A DNA stretch of 64,000 nt from Deltaproteobacteria bacterium (GTDB lineage Bacteria; UBA10199; DSSB01; JACPFA01): assembly GCA_016183235.1 (NCBI GenBank), contig JACPFA010000024.1:1-64000 (forward strand). The letters run 5' to 3'. Under the pieces are notes generated by a model. It was not told where the DNA came from, did no database searches, and saw only the letters and a list, made by a program, of their open reading frames with translations. How positions within the stretch are numbered: the stretch's first letter is position 1; the number at the start of each line of letters is the position of its first letter. Made by a program: the position numbers and the translations under genes. This document shows positions 42,882 through 53,392 of the stretch, one piece after another.

Positions 42882-44627
42882 ATGCGATACGGAATGATTG
42901 GAAATTGCAAAACAGCGGCGTTAGTTCATGAAAGCGGCAAGATTGAATGGTGTTGCCTCCCTAATTTCGACAGCCCTTCTGTTTTTGCCAGCTTATTAGA
43001 CCCACAAGGTGGGCACTTTCAAGTAGGGCAGGCTCGGCCGAGTACGGTTCAACAAAGCTACCTTCCCCAAACGAATATTCTACAAACCGAATTTATCGAT
43101 GGCGACAATGCCTTTGCCGTGATTGATTTCATGCCGCGCTATCGCGAAGGCGAAGTGTATCGCCACCCCATCGAAATCCACCGCCTGCTAAAACCCTTAC
43201 GTGGTCATCCGATCGTGCAAATTCTCTTTCACCCTGCCCTCAATTATGCCCAAGGCGAAACTCAAATCCAACTTTATCCTCATGTGATTAGCGCCACCCA
43301 CGACGTAGAAGATATTTATCTTTATTCTAGCCTCCCGTTAGAAGGCGTGTTGGCAGGCGCTCATATTCCTTTGACCCGCGACGAATTTCTGCTTCTCACC
43401 TACCATGAAAAAATGGAACTCCCGACTTTAGGTTATACTTACGAAATGTTCGAAAAAACCAAAACCTATTGGGAAGGCTGGTCGCAACACTGCCGTCTCC
43501 CAACCCTTGCACAAGACGCGGTCTTACGATCGGCCTTAGCCCTTAAATTAATGACCTTCCAGGAAACCGGCGCCATTATTGCAGCTCCCACTACCTCGCT
43601 GCCAGAAATATTAGGTGAAGAACGTAATTGGGATTATCGTTATTGTTGGTTGCGTGATTCTTCTTTAATGTTAGAGGCCTTAAAAAGCATCGGCCACTTC
43701 GAAGAAGCTAGGGCCTTTATCCATTTTCTTTTAGAAATCTTAGAAAGTAAAAAAACCAAGATTCAAATTGTGTATGGAATTAACGGCCGCACCCACCTAG
43801 AAGAAAAAACGCTGCTTCACTTAAGTGGTTATAAAAATTCAAAACCAGTTCGCATTGGCAATTATGCTTGCAACACCCAACAAAATGATATTTATGGTGA
43901 GGTCTTAAACACCATCTATCTTTATTTTTTTCATTACCAATTTGAAAAAATCACAGACGACGTTTGGTCATTGGTAAAATTTTTAGTCAATACGATTGGT
44001 CAAAAATGGTGTGCCGAAGATGCAGGGATTTGGGAATATCGTTTTCACCAGGCCCATTTTACTTTTTCCAAAGTACTGGCTTGGGTCGCCTTAGATCGGG
44101 GGAGTCGCATTGCAGAAAAGTTAGGTCGCCCCCACACGGCTAAAAATTGGCAAATTGTAGCTGAAAAAATTAAAGTGGATATTCTCAGGCACGGCTGGAA
44201 CCCAGCAATCCAAGCCTTTACCCAAAGTTATGGCTCTGCCGACCTTGATGTTGGAGTTTTACTGATGCACCGTTATGGATTTTTAACAGCTGATGACCCC
44301 CAGTGGATTTCCACTGTTAAACAATGCGAACGATTTTTATTGAAAGATGGTTTTGGGTTTCGCTACACGGCAAGCGATGATTTTGGCCCTCCCCGCAGTT
44401 CCTTTATCATGGCCACTTTCTGGATCATCAAAGCCCTTTACAGCATCGGGGAACAAACAAAGGCCCTTGCCCTTTTTGAAAAGGCCCTGGCCCAGACCAA
44501 TCACTTGGGGCTACTCTCAGAAGACATTGACCCAAAAACCAGCGAGCTATTGGGAAACTTTCCTCAAGCGTTTTCACACATGGCGCTCATCAACACCGCA
44601 CATTTACTCGATAAGAGGACGCTATGA
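42882..44627 (+). CDS. glycoside hydrolase family 15 protein (glucoamylase/trehalase-like)
   Basis: A 581-residue GH15 protein. An N-terminal beta domain (about 1-190, starting MIGNCKTAALV and IEWCCLPNFDSPSVFASLL, shortened to WCCLPNFDSPSVFASLL) precedes an alpha/alpha barrel with ERNWDYRYCWLRDSSLMLEA (about 246-265). The later glutamate region is near CAEDAGIWEYR. GH15 enzymes cleave alpha-1,4 or alpha-1,1 glucosides. Its 4-base overlap with the trehalose-6-phosphate synthase/phosphatase gene favours trehalase or a trehalose-linked role, but glucoamylase cannot be excluded. No signal peptide. Confidence 0.88.
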   Translation: MRYGMIGNCKTAALVHESGKIEWCCLPNFDSPSVFASLLDPQGGHFQVGQARPSTVQQSYLPQTNILQTEFIDGDNAFAVIDFMPRYREGEVYRHPIEIHRLLKPLRGHPIVQILFHPALNYAQGETQIQLYPHVISATHDVEDIYLYSSLPLEGVLAGAHIPLTRDEFLLLTYHEKMELPTLGYTYEMFEKTKTYWEGWSQHCRLPTLAQDAVLRSALALKLMTFQETGAIIAAPTTSLPEILGEERNWDYRYCWLRDSSLMLEALKSIGHFEEARAFIHFLLEILESKKTKIQIVYGINGRTHLEEKTLLHLSGYKNSKPVRIGNYACNTQQNDIYGEVLNTIYLYFFHYQFEKITDDVWSLVKFLVNTIGQKWCAEDAGIWEYRFHQAHFTFSKVLAWVALDRGSRIAEKLGRPHTAKNWQIVAEKIKVDILRHGWNPAIQAFTQSYGSADLDVGVLLMHRYGFLTADDPQWISTVKQCERFLLKDGFGFRYTASDDFGPPRSSFIMATFWIIKALYSIGEQTKALALFEKALAQTNHLGLLSEDIDPKTSELLGNFPQAFSHMALINTAHLLDKRTL

Positions 44628-46825
44628 GGCTTTTAGTTGTATCTAATCGCTTACCCATCACCGCTCAAGAAAAAGACGGTGAATTTAGATTTCATAAAAG
44701 TGTGGGGGGCTTAGCAACGGGGTTGAGTTCTTTTTTGAAAACACTGCCAGCTCAATCTAATGAAATTAATGACTATCTATGGATAGGCTGGCCAGGGTTA
44801 TGGGTTGAACCCGCCCAACAAGAAAATTTTCGTCAACAAATGTTGGCCAAGGCTAAAAGCTACCCCGTTTTTTTAACCGATGAATCCTTAGACAAATTTT
44901 ACCATGGCTTTTGCAACAAAACCCTGTGGCCGCTGTTTCATTTTTTTACTAATTATACCGGGTTAGAACAAAAGCATTGGGAAGAATACAAACGCGTCAA
45001 CCAACAATATTGCAAAACTCTATTAGACATCCTTAAACCCGATGACATCGTTTGGATTCACGATTATCAGTTGATGTTGTTACCTCAACTGATTCGCAAA
45101 GCGAGGCCTGAAATTACGATTGGTTTTTTTCTTCATATTCCCTTTCCCCCCTTTGAAATTTTTCGTTTTCTTCCAATCCAGTGGCGGCAAACCCTTTTGT
45201 CAGGCTTATTAGGTGCCGATTTGCTTGGCTTTCACACCCACGACTATACGCAAGCTTTTTTAAGATGTGTTTTGAGAATCTTGGGGCCAGAGCACAACAT
45301 GGGGCAAATTATTTTTGACAATCGCGTGGTGAAAGCCGACACCTTTCCCATGGGGATTGATTTTGAAGCCTTTCATAACGCGGTTTCGAGTGTTGAAGTT
45401 CTCGCTGAAGAAGAAAAACTAAAAACCTCTTTTCAAAACTTAAAGGTTGTTCTTTCGGTCGATCGGCTGGATTATACCAAGGGCATTCTCAATCGCCTCC
45501 AAGGCTATGAACTTTTTCTGGAAAAAAACCAACCTTGGCTGAAAAAAGTTGTATTGGTTTTAGTACTGGTTCCCTCACGAGTTCGAGTCGACCATTATCA
45601 AAAAATGAAACGCCAAATCGATGAATATATCGGAAAAATCAACGGCCGCTTTGGCAGCCTCGACTGGACACCTATTATTTATCAATATCGAACCTTAACT
45701 TCTTCCCCCCTGATCGCTCTGTATCATTCCAGCGACGTAGCCCTGGTCACGCCACTCCGAGACGGCATGAACCTCATTGCCAAAGAATACCTGGCCTGCC
45801 GCACCGATGGCACAGGCGTGCTGATCCTAAGCGAAATGGCGGGTGCCTCTCAAGAGTTGGGAGAAGCCTTGATTATTAATCCCAACTCGAAAGAAGAAAT
45901 TGCGGAGGCCCTTAAAGCCGCACTCGAAATGCCCGCCTCCGAACAAATCCACCGTAACCGCGTTATGCAAGCACGGCTCAAACAATACAATATTATCCGT
46001 TGGGCCCACGATTTTATGCACGAATTATTTGAAACCAAAACGCTTGAGAAAAAATTTCGTACTAAGTTGATGGTACCCGCGTTACAACAGGAGTTAGTCA
46101 AAAAATTTCAAGGGGCTAAGCATCGTCTGCTCTTGCTCGACTACGATGGCACCCTGGTTTCGTTTAACCCTAGCCCAGAATTAGCCATACCCAGCGAAAC
46201 CTTGCTCACACTACTCCAAAGGCTCAGCGATCATCCATCAACCGATCTAGTTATTGTTAGTGGGCGCAATAAAAGTATTTTACAAAAATGGTTTCAAAAT
46301 GCAGGAATTCACTTGGTGGCCGAACATGGCGCCTGGATCCGAAACCAAAATACCGATTGGAAAACCATCAAACCCTTAAGGGATGATTGGAAACCTCAAA
46401 TCCTATCTATTTTGAGAACATGTTCCGACCGACTGCCAGGTTCTTTTGTCGAAGAAAAAGAATATTCGGTCGTTTGGCATTATCGCAAAGCCGACCCCGA
46501 ACTCGCCTCACTCCGTAAAAAAGAACTTATGGATGATTTAGTCAACTTTACCGCCACCATTGAAGTGCAAGTCGTGCCTGGCAATAAAATTGTCGAAGTC
46601 CGCAATGCAGGGTTATCAAAAGGCTTGGCAGCCATGGAATTTATTTCACGCCATCCATTTGATTTTGTATTGGCAATCGGTGACGACCAAACCGACGAAG
46701 ATCTTTTTCACGCCCTTCCCGAAAGCGCTTATTCCATCCGCGTTGGCATCAGCAATTCCTTCGCCAAATTTAATCTCCCCTCTCATCACGAAGTATTGCA
46801 GCTATTGGAGTCCTTGACTTGTTGA
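44624..46825 (+). CDS. otsAB: bifunctional trehalose-6-phosphate synthase/phosphatase
   Basis: A 733-residue fusion. Residues 1-470 are GT20 OtsA with [49 protein letters not shown] and [11 protein letters not shown]. These bind UDP-glucose and glucose-6-phosphate. Residues about 500-733 are an HAD phosphatase, OtsB, with [13 protein letters not shown] (catalytic DxD), VIVSGRN and [11 protein letters not shown]. Together they make trehalose in two steps, usually as an osmoprotectant. Start overlaps the GH15 stop (ATGA). Confidence 0.93.
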   Translation: MRLLVVSNRLPITAQEKDGEFRFHKSVGGLATGLSSFLKTLPAQSNEINDYLWIGWPGLWVEPAQQENFRQQMLAKAKSYPVFLTDESLDKFYHGFCNKTLWPLFHFFTNYTGLEQKHWEEYKRVNQQYCKTLLDILKPDDIVWIHDYQLMLLPQLIRKARPEITIGFFLHIPFPPFEIFRFLPIQWRQTLLSGLLGADLLGFHTHDYTQAFLRCVLRILGPEHNMGQIIFDNRVVKADTFPMGIDFEAFHNAVSSVEVLAEEEKLKTSFQNLKVVLSVDRLDYTKGILNRLQGYELFLEKNQPWLKKVVLVLVLVPSRVRVDHYQKMKRQIDEYIGKINGRFGSLDWTPIIYQYRTLTSSPLIALYHSSDVALVTPLRDGMNLIAKEYLACRTDGTGVLILSEMAGASQELGEALIINPNSKEEIAEALKAALEMPASEQIHRNRVMQARLKQYNIIRWAHDFMHELFETKTLEKKFRTKLMVPALQQELVKKFQGAKHRLLLLDYDGTLVSFNPSPELAIPSETLLTLLQRLSDHPSTDLVIVSGRNKSILQKWFQNAGIHLVAEHGAWIRNQNTDWKTIKPLRDDWKPQILSILRTCSDRLPGSFVEEKEYSVVWHYRKADPELASLRKKELMDDLVNFTATIEVQVVPGNKIVEVRNAGLSKGLAAMEFISRHPFDFVLAIGDDQTDEDLFHALPESAYSIRVGISNSFAKFNLPSHHEVLQLLESLTC

Positions 46826-46849
46826 GGCCACAAGCTCTTTTGTCGACCC

Positions 46850-47030
46850 ATCGCGGAAGCGGCGGGGCCCCCATGCGGGCTAGCCGGCATGGAAAGCCGA
46901 GGCCCATGTCATCCCTGCGAAGGCAGGGACCCATGATGGTGAACGCGGAAGGCTTCCGTGCCCGCTGGCTCCATGAAGGTCGCCGCTGGAGCGCCGGGTC
47001 GAGGAGAGGGCTTGCGGCCTCATTGCGTTA
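46850..47030. repeat. GC-rich repeat region
   Basis: The 328-base gap between otsAB and the next gene has a GC-rich block unlike its surroundings. It contains small dyads, including CATCCCTGCGAAGGCAGGGA at 46910-46929 (stem TCCCTGC/GCAGGGA). This resembles dispersed intergenic repeats. The remainder up to 47153 is ordinary AT-richer DNA. I see no gene in the gap. Confidence 0.55.
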
Positions 47031-47153
47031 ATGACTTATTTGCAATATATAAGTGCACTATCTGGTCTATCAGAAAACATTTTACACAACCGCTGGCGAA
47101 ATATCTCACTTCTATTCTATTCATCCAATCTTGCCTTGTGATAAACAAGAACC

Positions 47154-49022
47154 ATGCATCTTCACTCTCTTCGACTCACGTTTGGTTTACTTTTAGTCTG
47201 CTTCGCAACCGCTTGCAGTGGCACTCCCGTGTCGTTACAGCAAGCCCCTCCTGAACAAGAGACACCTCTCTTGGCCCTACCAACTCCTGAAACGCAACTG
47301 TCCATATCAACACCAACCGGTTGTGGCGGTTTTTCATTTGATAATGCCCCCATTGATATTGGAGCGGGGCTACCCAGTGGTTATGAACCCAGCGGGGTGG
47401 ATTGGCACGAGAGGCTAGGCAAACTTTTCTTAGTAGGAGATGGCGGTACGGTTTCGACGATGAATCAAGATGGCACCGCGATCACCAACTGGTCAGTGCC
47501 AGGTGATCTAGAAGGCATCACGATTCCCGACCCACAAACTAATTTTGTCTACCTTGGGGTTGAACATCCTGATGGTATTTTGGAGTTTAATATTTCTACT
47601 GGAACAACCCCCAGGCGTTTTGACTTGACCCCTTGGATGCAAGGCGCCAACAATCAGGGATTAGAGGCGTTAACTTTTGTTACAGACTCTAACAACCCTG
47701 AAGGCGGCTTATTTTATGCGGGTCATCAAGGTGAAGGTAAAGTTTACGTTTTTCAGTTACCCATTAAGTCGAGCACCACTTCAACCACCGTCACTTTCAT
47801 TCGCTCATTCACCCCGGTGCCAGGGCGCGGCGATCTTGCCGATATGGACTACGACCCAGTTACGAATTTAATTTACGCAATTTTCGATGGTGCTAACAAA
47901 CTTACTGCCATGAATCCAGCCGGTACCGTGGTAGAAGAATGGAATCTCCCCCACGACGACCAAGAGGGATTTGCCAGAAATAGTTCTTGTGATTTTGTGG
48001 TTGCTCAAGACACCGGCAAGAAAGTCTGGTTTTATCAGGGTTCGCCGCCACCTATTGTTATTAATACGCTCATCTTAAACAAACTCAGCGATCGTGTAGC
48101 TCAAGTGCAAAACGACGATGGCAGCTTTGATTGGCAACAGCCAGCAAGCGATCCCCTAACGCCTACCCTCACTGGTTTCCAAAATGTAACCGGTGTTACG
48201 GCTTTGGGTTTTTTTGGTGCCATGGAATTGCTGGAAAATTCAACCTGGCAAAGCAACCTTGACCTAACCGCAGACTATTTTGAAACTCGCCTCGATCTTT
48301 TATTGGCCAACCCCACTGATCTCAACGCCAGCCTTTCTTGCCCCAATTGGACTTTTTTATCTTGGTATTTGCAAAAAACTCCTGATACGGCCCTTGAAGA
48401 CAAAACCATTACTGGCTTCAACGCCCTCCTCAATGCCCGCGATACAACTTATGGCGATGACCCTTCAATTCGAGTGGACGGGCTTTTCAACCGAATCATT
48501 CTAGGTCGTGCTAGCATCCCGGGCATTATTCCTTGGGACTTAAGCCTTTGCGTCGAAGCGCTCGAGGCTATGGCGCAAATCAGTGCCGATTTCGAAACCG
48601 ACTATGAGGTAAGCTTAGACCTCATGGTTAATCAACTCAACTCCAGTTTCGAACCCGCTTATCATGCCAATCCCCAACTCCAATACGCCGACACCTCCCT
48701 TGCCTTGCCACTTTACATCTTGGCCAAAAGCCCTGCTTCCAATCTTTACGCTGCCACCATTAATAACTTATCGTCACAGCTCATGGCCCTCATCGACTCT
48801 GCAGGCCTGATTAGCAATGGTTCTCCCAATGATGGCCCGCTCCAAGCCACCGCCTATGGCCTGCTCGCCCTCAAACAAATGGGAAATGCCCAGGCACAAA
48901 AAGTGCAAACCTACCTTGAATCACAAGTCGACGGTGATGGAATTATTAAAGACCCTGCCAACAACATAGAAACCTACGAAGTCGAAGGCGAGGTCTTACG
49001 TGCCTTGGCCTTTGTGCGTTAG
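47154..49022 (+). CDS. lipoprotein with SdiA-regulated-like propeller and alpha-toroid domain
   Basis: A 622-residue lipoprotein (signal ending LVCFATACSGTP). Residues about 65-295 resemble the SdiA-regulated/YjiK propeller (PSGVDWHERLGKLFLVGDGG, VPGDLEGITIP, GLEALTFV, DLADMDYDP). Residues about 300-622 are all-helical with repeated pairs, such as GVTALGFFGAMELL and ATAYGLLALKQMG, like a terpenoid-cyclase or prenyltransferase alpha/alpha toroid, here probably a binding scaffold. There is no clear SD. A GATAAA with upstream TGT (extended -10) ends 8 bases before the ATG, so the message may be leaderless. Confidence 0.68.
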   Translation: MHLHSLRLTFGLLLVCFATACSGTPVSLQQAPPEQETPLLALPTPETQLSISTPTGCGGFSFDNAPIDIGAGLPSGYEPSGVDWHERLGKLFLVGDGGTVSTMNQDGTAITNWSVPGDLEGITIPDPQTNFVYLGVEHPDGILEFNISTGTTPRRFDLTPWMQGANNQGLEALTFVTDSNNPEGGLFYAGHQGEGKVYVFQLPIKSSTTSTTVTFIRSFTPVPGRGDLADMDYDPVTNLIYAIFDGANKLTAMNPAGTVVEEWNLPHDDQEGFARNSSCDFVVAQDTGKKVWFYQGSPPPIVINTLILNKLSDRVAQVQNDDGSFDWQQPASDPLTPTLTGFQNVTGVTALGFFGAMELLENSTWQSNLDLTADYFETRLDLLLANPTDLNASLSCPNWTFLSWYLQKTPDTALEDKTITGFNALLNARDTTYGDDPSIRVDGLFNRIILGRASIPGIIPWDLSLCVEALEAMAQISADFETDYEVSLDLMVNQLNSSFEPAYHANPQLQYADTSLALPLYILAKSPASNLYAATINNLSSQLMALIDSAGLISNGSPNDGPLQATAYGLLALKQMGNAQAQKVQTYLESQVDGDGIIKDPANNIETYEVEGEVLRALAFVR

Positions 49023-49042
49023 CTCAAATGGCGCTATTACCC

Positions 49043-49072
49043 TTGACAAATTTCTTAAATCCTCAGCATGAT
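49043..49072 (+). promoter_or_regulatory. possible sigma70-type promoter before the kinase-like gene
   Basis: A perfect -35 TTGACA (49043-49048) is followed after 18 bases by CATGAT (49067-49072, 4 of 6). The box ends 8 bases before the predicted TTG start codon. Confidence 0.35.
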
Positions 49073-49080
49073 GCCCTCGA

Positions 49081-50088
49081 TTGAACACCCAACTCACCCA
49101 TTTTTTAGGCGATTATCTCTTCCAAGTGAACCAGGGGATTTTGTCTTTTTTAGAGCAGGTCGAACGGCATGAGTTTGTAGGCTCGCTTGAAAAACAGTTT
49201 AAAGGTTGCCAAGAACAACTCCAACGCTTGGGCAATCAAGTCGCCTCTCTACCTCAAGAAGTTAGCCATCTTAAGGGCGTTAAGCGTCTAAAAACCGCGA
49301 TTGAAAATTGCAACACGCATTTGAAATCGGCTTATGCCTTTTTGTCTCTGCCCACTCTGCTTGAGCTTGAAAATCACCACTGGGTCACCCTACGCTCTTA
49401 CCTCCAGGGTTTACAAAAAGAAGCTTCTGTTTTTAAAAAGTTTCTCGAACGCAATAAAACTTTGGCCAGCCGCACTGAGCTGCAATGGGGTCGAAAAACT
49501 TTTCATGTGGCCAGCGGCCTCTTTGGGATTTGGCTTTATGGTTATTCAGGGTTAAGCCCCATGGTTGCCATTACGGTTTTGTCGATTTGTTTAAGCATTG
49601 CCATCACTACAGAATTTGCCCGTCACTTTTCACCATCTTTTAACGATTGGCTGTGCCATTCTTTGTCAGGGATCATGCGCGAAAGAGAAAGGGTCAAGAT
49701 CAGTTCGGCTACTTGGTTCATGGGTTCGATCTTGGTGATATTTTTATGCTTCCCCCGTGAAGTCGCTATCCTTAGTTTATTTTATGTAACGATTGGTGAT
49801 ACGGTTGCCGGCATTGTGGGCAGCCGTTGGGGGCGCTATCGACTCAGCAAACATGTCTCGATTGAAGGAACCACCGCCGCCTGGCTCACCTGCTCCCTAG
49901 GAACCGCATTCCTTGCCCGCTTTGCGCTGCACCCCTTTCATTTGGAAGGACTGTCGCTCTTTTTCTTTGCCCTCTTAGGCGGGCTCACCGCCGCCATTAC
50001 CGAGCTCTCTTTTAAAAAACTCGATGACAATCTAGTCATGCCGCTGCTTTCCGCCCCTATTCTTTGGTTATTAATGGCGGTTTTTTAA
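49081..50088 (+). CDS. dolichol-kinase/VTE5-like membrane protein with N-terminal coiled coil
   Basis: A 335-residue protein. Residues 1-130 are helical and charged (QLQRLGNQVASLPQEVSHLK), probably a coiled coil. Residues about 135-335 hold about six helices with RKTFHVASGLFGIWLYGYSG, GDTVAGIVGSRWGRYRL and HVSIEGTTAAWLTCSLG. This is the pattern of CTP-dependent lipid kinases (SEC59, DGK1, phytol/farnesol kinases). The substrate would be a polyprenol, diacylglycerol or isoprenoid alcohol. The start is TTG because a stop lies four codons upstream and no ATG is available. It ends 3 bases from the convergent Wzi-like gene. Confidence 0.7.
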   Translation: MNTQLTHFLGDYLFQVNQGILSFLEQVERHEFVGSLEKQFKGCQEQLQRLGNQVASLPQEVSHLKGVKRLKTAIENCNTHLKSAYAFLSLPTLLELENHHWVTLRSYLQGLQKEASVFKKFLERNKTLASRTELQWGRKTFHVASGLFGIWLYGYSGLSPMVAITVLSICLSIAITTEFARHFSPSFNDWLCHSLSGIMRERERVKISSATWFMGSILVIFLCFPREVAILSLFYVTIGDTVAGIVGSRWGRYRLSKHVSIEGTTAAWLTCSLGTAFLARFALHPFHLEGLSLFFFALLGGLTAAITELSFKKLDDNLVMPLLSAPILWLLMAVF

Positions 50089-50091
50089 AAG

Positions 50092-51714
50092 TTAGAATTG
50101 ATAATCCATCGATACAGAGCTGACAAAATGATGGGCATCTTCTTTAAAAACATAATTTATATTATGCACCCACTCATAGCCTGCTTGTAGCGTCAATCGA
50201 AGTGGAAGCTTTTCCATATGATGCTGCCATTGTGTTTGAAAACGTAGCCGCACCTCTTCAGGAAAATTCTGAACACGAATAAATTCTCCGTAAAGAGATC
50301 TTGGGCCACTATAAAAATCTTGGCTACGAATTTCGAAAGCAGTTTTAAAGTTAATTAAATTTTTAGAATCAACATCCCAATTAAAATCAACATACCCCCC
50401 ATGCCCATCAGAGCCAAGGGGGTCGGCCAACAAATAGCCATTTAAGGCCCAGCCAGATGAAAATTGATGATGTCGATAGTGCCGAATGCCAGTGCGATGG
50501 TATTCTAAACGCAAATCCATATTCCCTGATTTACCAAGCCGCGGAAAGAAAATTCCCCCTAAATATCCTGCATCTTCTAATAAAAAAGTTTTGACCCCGC
50601 CCGGGGTATCTTCAAAGATAGCCTCAAGATAAACCTCCATTCCTAAAGCTTTAGGAATTCGAAACCGAACGTCAAATCCCCCTAACTTATTATCGATTTG
50701 ATCCTGGTTACCGCTAACCAATTGTTTAAGCGGCAGAACGTTTCCGATGCGATCCCAGATGGAACCAGTAGGAGAACCATCGCCTCCTGAAATATCTAAA
50801 TTACTCATACCTATTTCAAACCACGAATTGGGTTGAAAGCTGAATTTAAAACCAGCCAGGTAAGAGTGGGGAAAAACTTGCTCAGGGCCCAAATCGGCAT
50901 AGAAAAAAGTGTATTTATTATTTCCTATGTGTTTCAGAAAACCAGGCCAACGGAATAATTTGTCGTTAGAAATTTTAATCATATCAAGGCCACGGGCGTT
51001 ATTGCCTAATAAAAGAGAACTATCATTCCCTTGCCCCCAAAAAAGGTGGTCACGCCCTACTTCTATTTCAAAATTGAAGAGGTTGATTTTTGAATAAAGA
51101 TGATGAATTTGGGCTTCATGACGAGAGCCTTTGGTTTCACGGAAAGCCAATTGAAACCTAGGTTGAATTTTTAACCCAAAATATCGGCTGAGTGATAACT
51201 CGTGTTCACTTTCAAGAGAAAAATTTTGCCCCGTCACCCAATGTCGCCCTTCATCATGTTGCAAAAAAGAATTATAAACAGCGCCAGTAATACCTAATGG
51301 AGTATTGGGAATCGTTTGATCAGGCGCATTGCTGCTCAGCTGTTTAAAATGGAGTTGATCGATCCACTTAACTCTTAATAATGGAGTTTCTTTAGGGTTC
51401 GATAAGATTTTCAACTCTTGTTGATATTGTTTTTCAAGGTCAGCAAAAATATTCTTTAAATAATTATTCTCAGAAAGTTTGGGATGTTGCGTAAAATTTT
51501 TCTTTGCTTCAGCAACAAGTCTTGCCATTTCTATTCTTGAATAAGGGCGCTGCCCAACAATAACGTTCTTAATTAAACCAAACCCAATGAGTTTATCAAT
51601 TTTACGGTAGTCGGGATCTGACAAATTGACGTTAGTTGAAACTTGGGCCAATGCAGGAGTGCTGAATATGAGCCAAATCGCAAAACTCACCAGAAAGTTT
51701 TTAGATTTCCACAT
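50092..51714 (-). CDS. Wzi-like capsule assembly outer-membrane protein
   Basis: A 540-residue outer-membrane protein with a signal peptide (SFAIWLIFSTPALA). It has an N-terminal helical plug region (about 30-120, IEMARLVAEAKKNF) and then a large strand-rich barrel ending SVSMDYQF. The segment RDHLFWGQGNDSSLLLGNN, with the LFWGQG motif, is typical of the capsule assembly protein Wzi family, which binds polysaccharide at the cell surface. It follows the flippase-like membrane protein gene by 8 bases on the same strand. Confidence 0.8.
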   Translation of the reverse strand: MWKSKNFLVSFAIWLIFSTPALAQVSTNVNLSDPDYRKIDKLIGFGLIKNVIVGQRPYSRIEMARLVAEAKKNFTQHPKLSENNYLKNIFADLEKQYQQELKILSNPKETPLLRVKWIDQLHFKQLSSNAPDQTIPNTPLGITGAVYNSFLQHDEGRHWVTGQNFSLESEHELSLSRYFGLKIQPRFQLAFRETKGSRHEAQIHHLYSKINLFNFEIEVGRDHLFWGQGNDSSLLLGNNARGLDMIKISNDKLFRWPGFLKHIGNNKYTFFYADLGPEQVFPHSYLAGFKFSFQPNSWFEIGMSNLDISGGDGSPTGSIWDRIGNVLPLKQLVSGNQDQIDNKLGGFDVRFRIPKALGMEVYLEAIFEDTPGGVKTFLLEDAGYLGGIFFPRLGKSGNMDLRLEYHRTGIRHYRHHQFSSGWALNGYLLADPLGSDGHGGYVDFNWDVDSKNLINFKTAFEIRSQDFYSGPRSLYGEFIRVQNFPEEVRLRFQTQWQHHMEKLPLRLTLQAGYEWVHNINYVFKEDAHHFVSSVSMDYQF

Positions 51715-51722
51715 AAAAAACT

Positions 51723-52715
51723 TTAATAAGCCGTTTGTACGGAAAGGTCACGGTTTATATCTAATTGTTTGATAGGTACCCCCATCAACAAACTGCATAC
51801 ATAACCTGTGATAACCGCAGGCAACGTGTGGACAGCATGGAGAATCAACCCTAAACCAAGGGCCTCTGAAGTGGTCAGGCCCAAATATTGATAGATTAAT
51901 AAGGCGCTGCCTTCAAAAATCCCCACTCGGCCAGGAGTAAGCGGCAACGCAATCGCAATCCCCAAAACCGCCACTACAAAAAACGCTTGGACTAAGGTAA
52001 AATTCAAACCAAAACTTTGATGAACACAATAAACCGCCAACACTTCTAAAAACTTCATGCTCGCCGCCAAACTAAAACTCGCTAACGATTTTTTCCAATC
52101 GCGCAGCACATGTAAGTTCGCCGCCCATTTGTTAACAAATTTTAAAAAATAACTTACCCAGGGGCGATGGGCGTACTCAGCCCATTTCGACCTTTTCAAA
52201 AATAGTGCACTGAGCAACAAAACTACATAAGCCAGGAAAATGGCCCCTAAAAATCCGTCCATACTTTTTTTCAACCAAATAGGGAGTGGCATGGTGAACG
52301 TTACAACTAAAAAAAGAAACACTTTCCCAAAACCTTCTGCCATTTGCTCCATGGTTAACATAGACAGGGCAACCGTCTTGCCAATTTTTTCTTTCTTCCC
52401 CAATAGATAAATTAACAAAGCGTGCCCTCCCCAAAAAGGCACTAAATTAATCACCATGGAAAAAACGGCAACAATTTGAAACATTTTGGGGTAGAGAACT
52501 TGCCCAAACCGAGGCAAGAGCAGTTTTAATTGAACAGAAGCAACAAAAAGGATGCCAAAAGAACAAAGCGCCCCTACCATGATCCAACCCAGCTCGGCCC
52601 GCCCCAAAGCCACCCTTAATTCATGAATATTAACCTGGCTTAAACACGCATAAAAAATGAGCCCTGTTATGAACAGGGCAAAACCAACTTTGAGCAGCCT
52701 TCTCATTGAAATCAT
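51723..52715 (-). CDS. lysylphosphatidylglycerol-synthase-TM/flippase-like membrane protein
   Basis: A 330-residue polytopic protein of the UPF0104/YbhN/LPG-synthase transmembrane family. Features are TGLIFYACLSQVN near the start, LVPFWGGHALLIYLL, MLTMEQMAEGFGKV and GIAIALPLTPGRVGIFEGSA, the best conserved segment. The start at 52715 has TAGGGG 7 bases upstream; the frame remains open to 52769. Family members are lipid flippases or regulators. Next to a Wzi-like barrel it may act in surface polysaccharide or lipid traffic (inference). Confidence 0.8.
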   Translation of the reverse strand: MISMRRLLKVGFALFITGLIFYACLSQVNIHELRVALGRAELGWIMVGALCSFGILFVASVQLKLLLPRFGQVLYPKMFQIVAVFSMVINLVPFWGGHALLIYLLGKKEKIGKTVALSMLTMEQMAEGFGKVFLFLVVTFTMPLPIWLKKSMDGFLGAIFLAYVVLLLSALFLKRSKWAEYAHRPWVSYFLKFVNKWAANLHVLRDWKKSLASFSLAASMKFLEVLAVYCVHQSFGLNFTLVQAFFVVAVLGIAIALPLTPGRVGIFEGSALLIYQYLGLTTSEALGLGLILHAVHTLPAVITGYVCSLLMGVPIKQLDINRDLSVQTAY

Positions 52716-52816
52716 TGAACGACCCCTAAAATAGAAGCCCCTTAAAATCAACTGGTAATCCATGAACATTTCATGTTAAGAGCTGCCAAATTTTGCCACG
52801 CGTGTAGGTGTAATGG

Positions 52817-53392
52817 ATGAACCTTATCTTGAGCATTTTGCGTCAATTTGACAAAGCCATCTCGCAGCTTGAAAAGGCTATACTTTATGTCAGCCTTATC
52901 ACCATGCTCCTCCTTTCGTCATTTTTAGTATTATTAAGAAATTTTGCCTGGCTGAAATCGGCCGTCTTAAAACTTTCAACCTTAACCGGTATCCCGCTCG
53001 ACCCCAGTGGTTGGGGTGATTTATTAGTGCGTCATTTAGTTTTATTTTTGCTTTTCTTTGGGGCCAGCCTTGCCACCCGCGACAAACAACACCTACAAAT
53101 GGATCTTTCGCACAAAATCATTCCTGAAAAATGGCGCCCACTCACCGGGCTTATTATTAATGCCTTTTGCATTTGTATTACTTATTTTCTGATGATCGCA
53201 GCCTACACCTTTATGAAAAACGAACGCCTAGATGCAACCATCTTATTTAACAACGTCCCCACTTGGTATTTTATTGCTATCATGCCCATTGGTTTTGGGC
53301 TTATTGGTTTGAGGTTTTGTATTAACTTCATTGAAAACATTTTTACCCTTACAGGTCAGCCTGCCAATTCAATCACCAAGGGCCACAAATGA
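52817..53392 (+). CDS. dctQ: TRAP transporter small permease DctQ
   Basis: A 191-residue four-helix protein. Features include ILRQFDKAISQLEKAILYVSL, shortened to FDKAISQLEKAILY, at the N-terminus and GASLATRDKQHLQMDL (about 92-107), the family hallmark where substrate-independent contact with DctM occurs. It overlaps dctM by 4 bases. No periplasmic binding protein DctP is seen in the window, so it is either elsewhere or unusual. Solute unknown, usually an organic acid. Confidence 0.88.
   Translation: MNLILSILRQFDKAISQLEKAILYVSLITMLLLSSFLVLLRNFAWLKSAVLKLSTLTGIPLDPSGWGDLLVRHLVLFLLFFGASLATRDKQHLQMDLSHKIIPEKWRPLTGLIINAFCICITYFLMIAAYTFMKNERLDATILFNNVPTWYFIAIMPIGFGLIGLRFCINFIENIFTLTGQPANSITKGHK

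Noticed and set aside
46819-47254. Small rightward ORFs in the gap after otsAB
   Set aside because: They run through GC-rich repeat DNA, have no RBS and an implausible composition.
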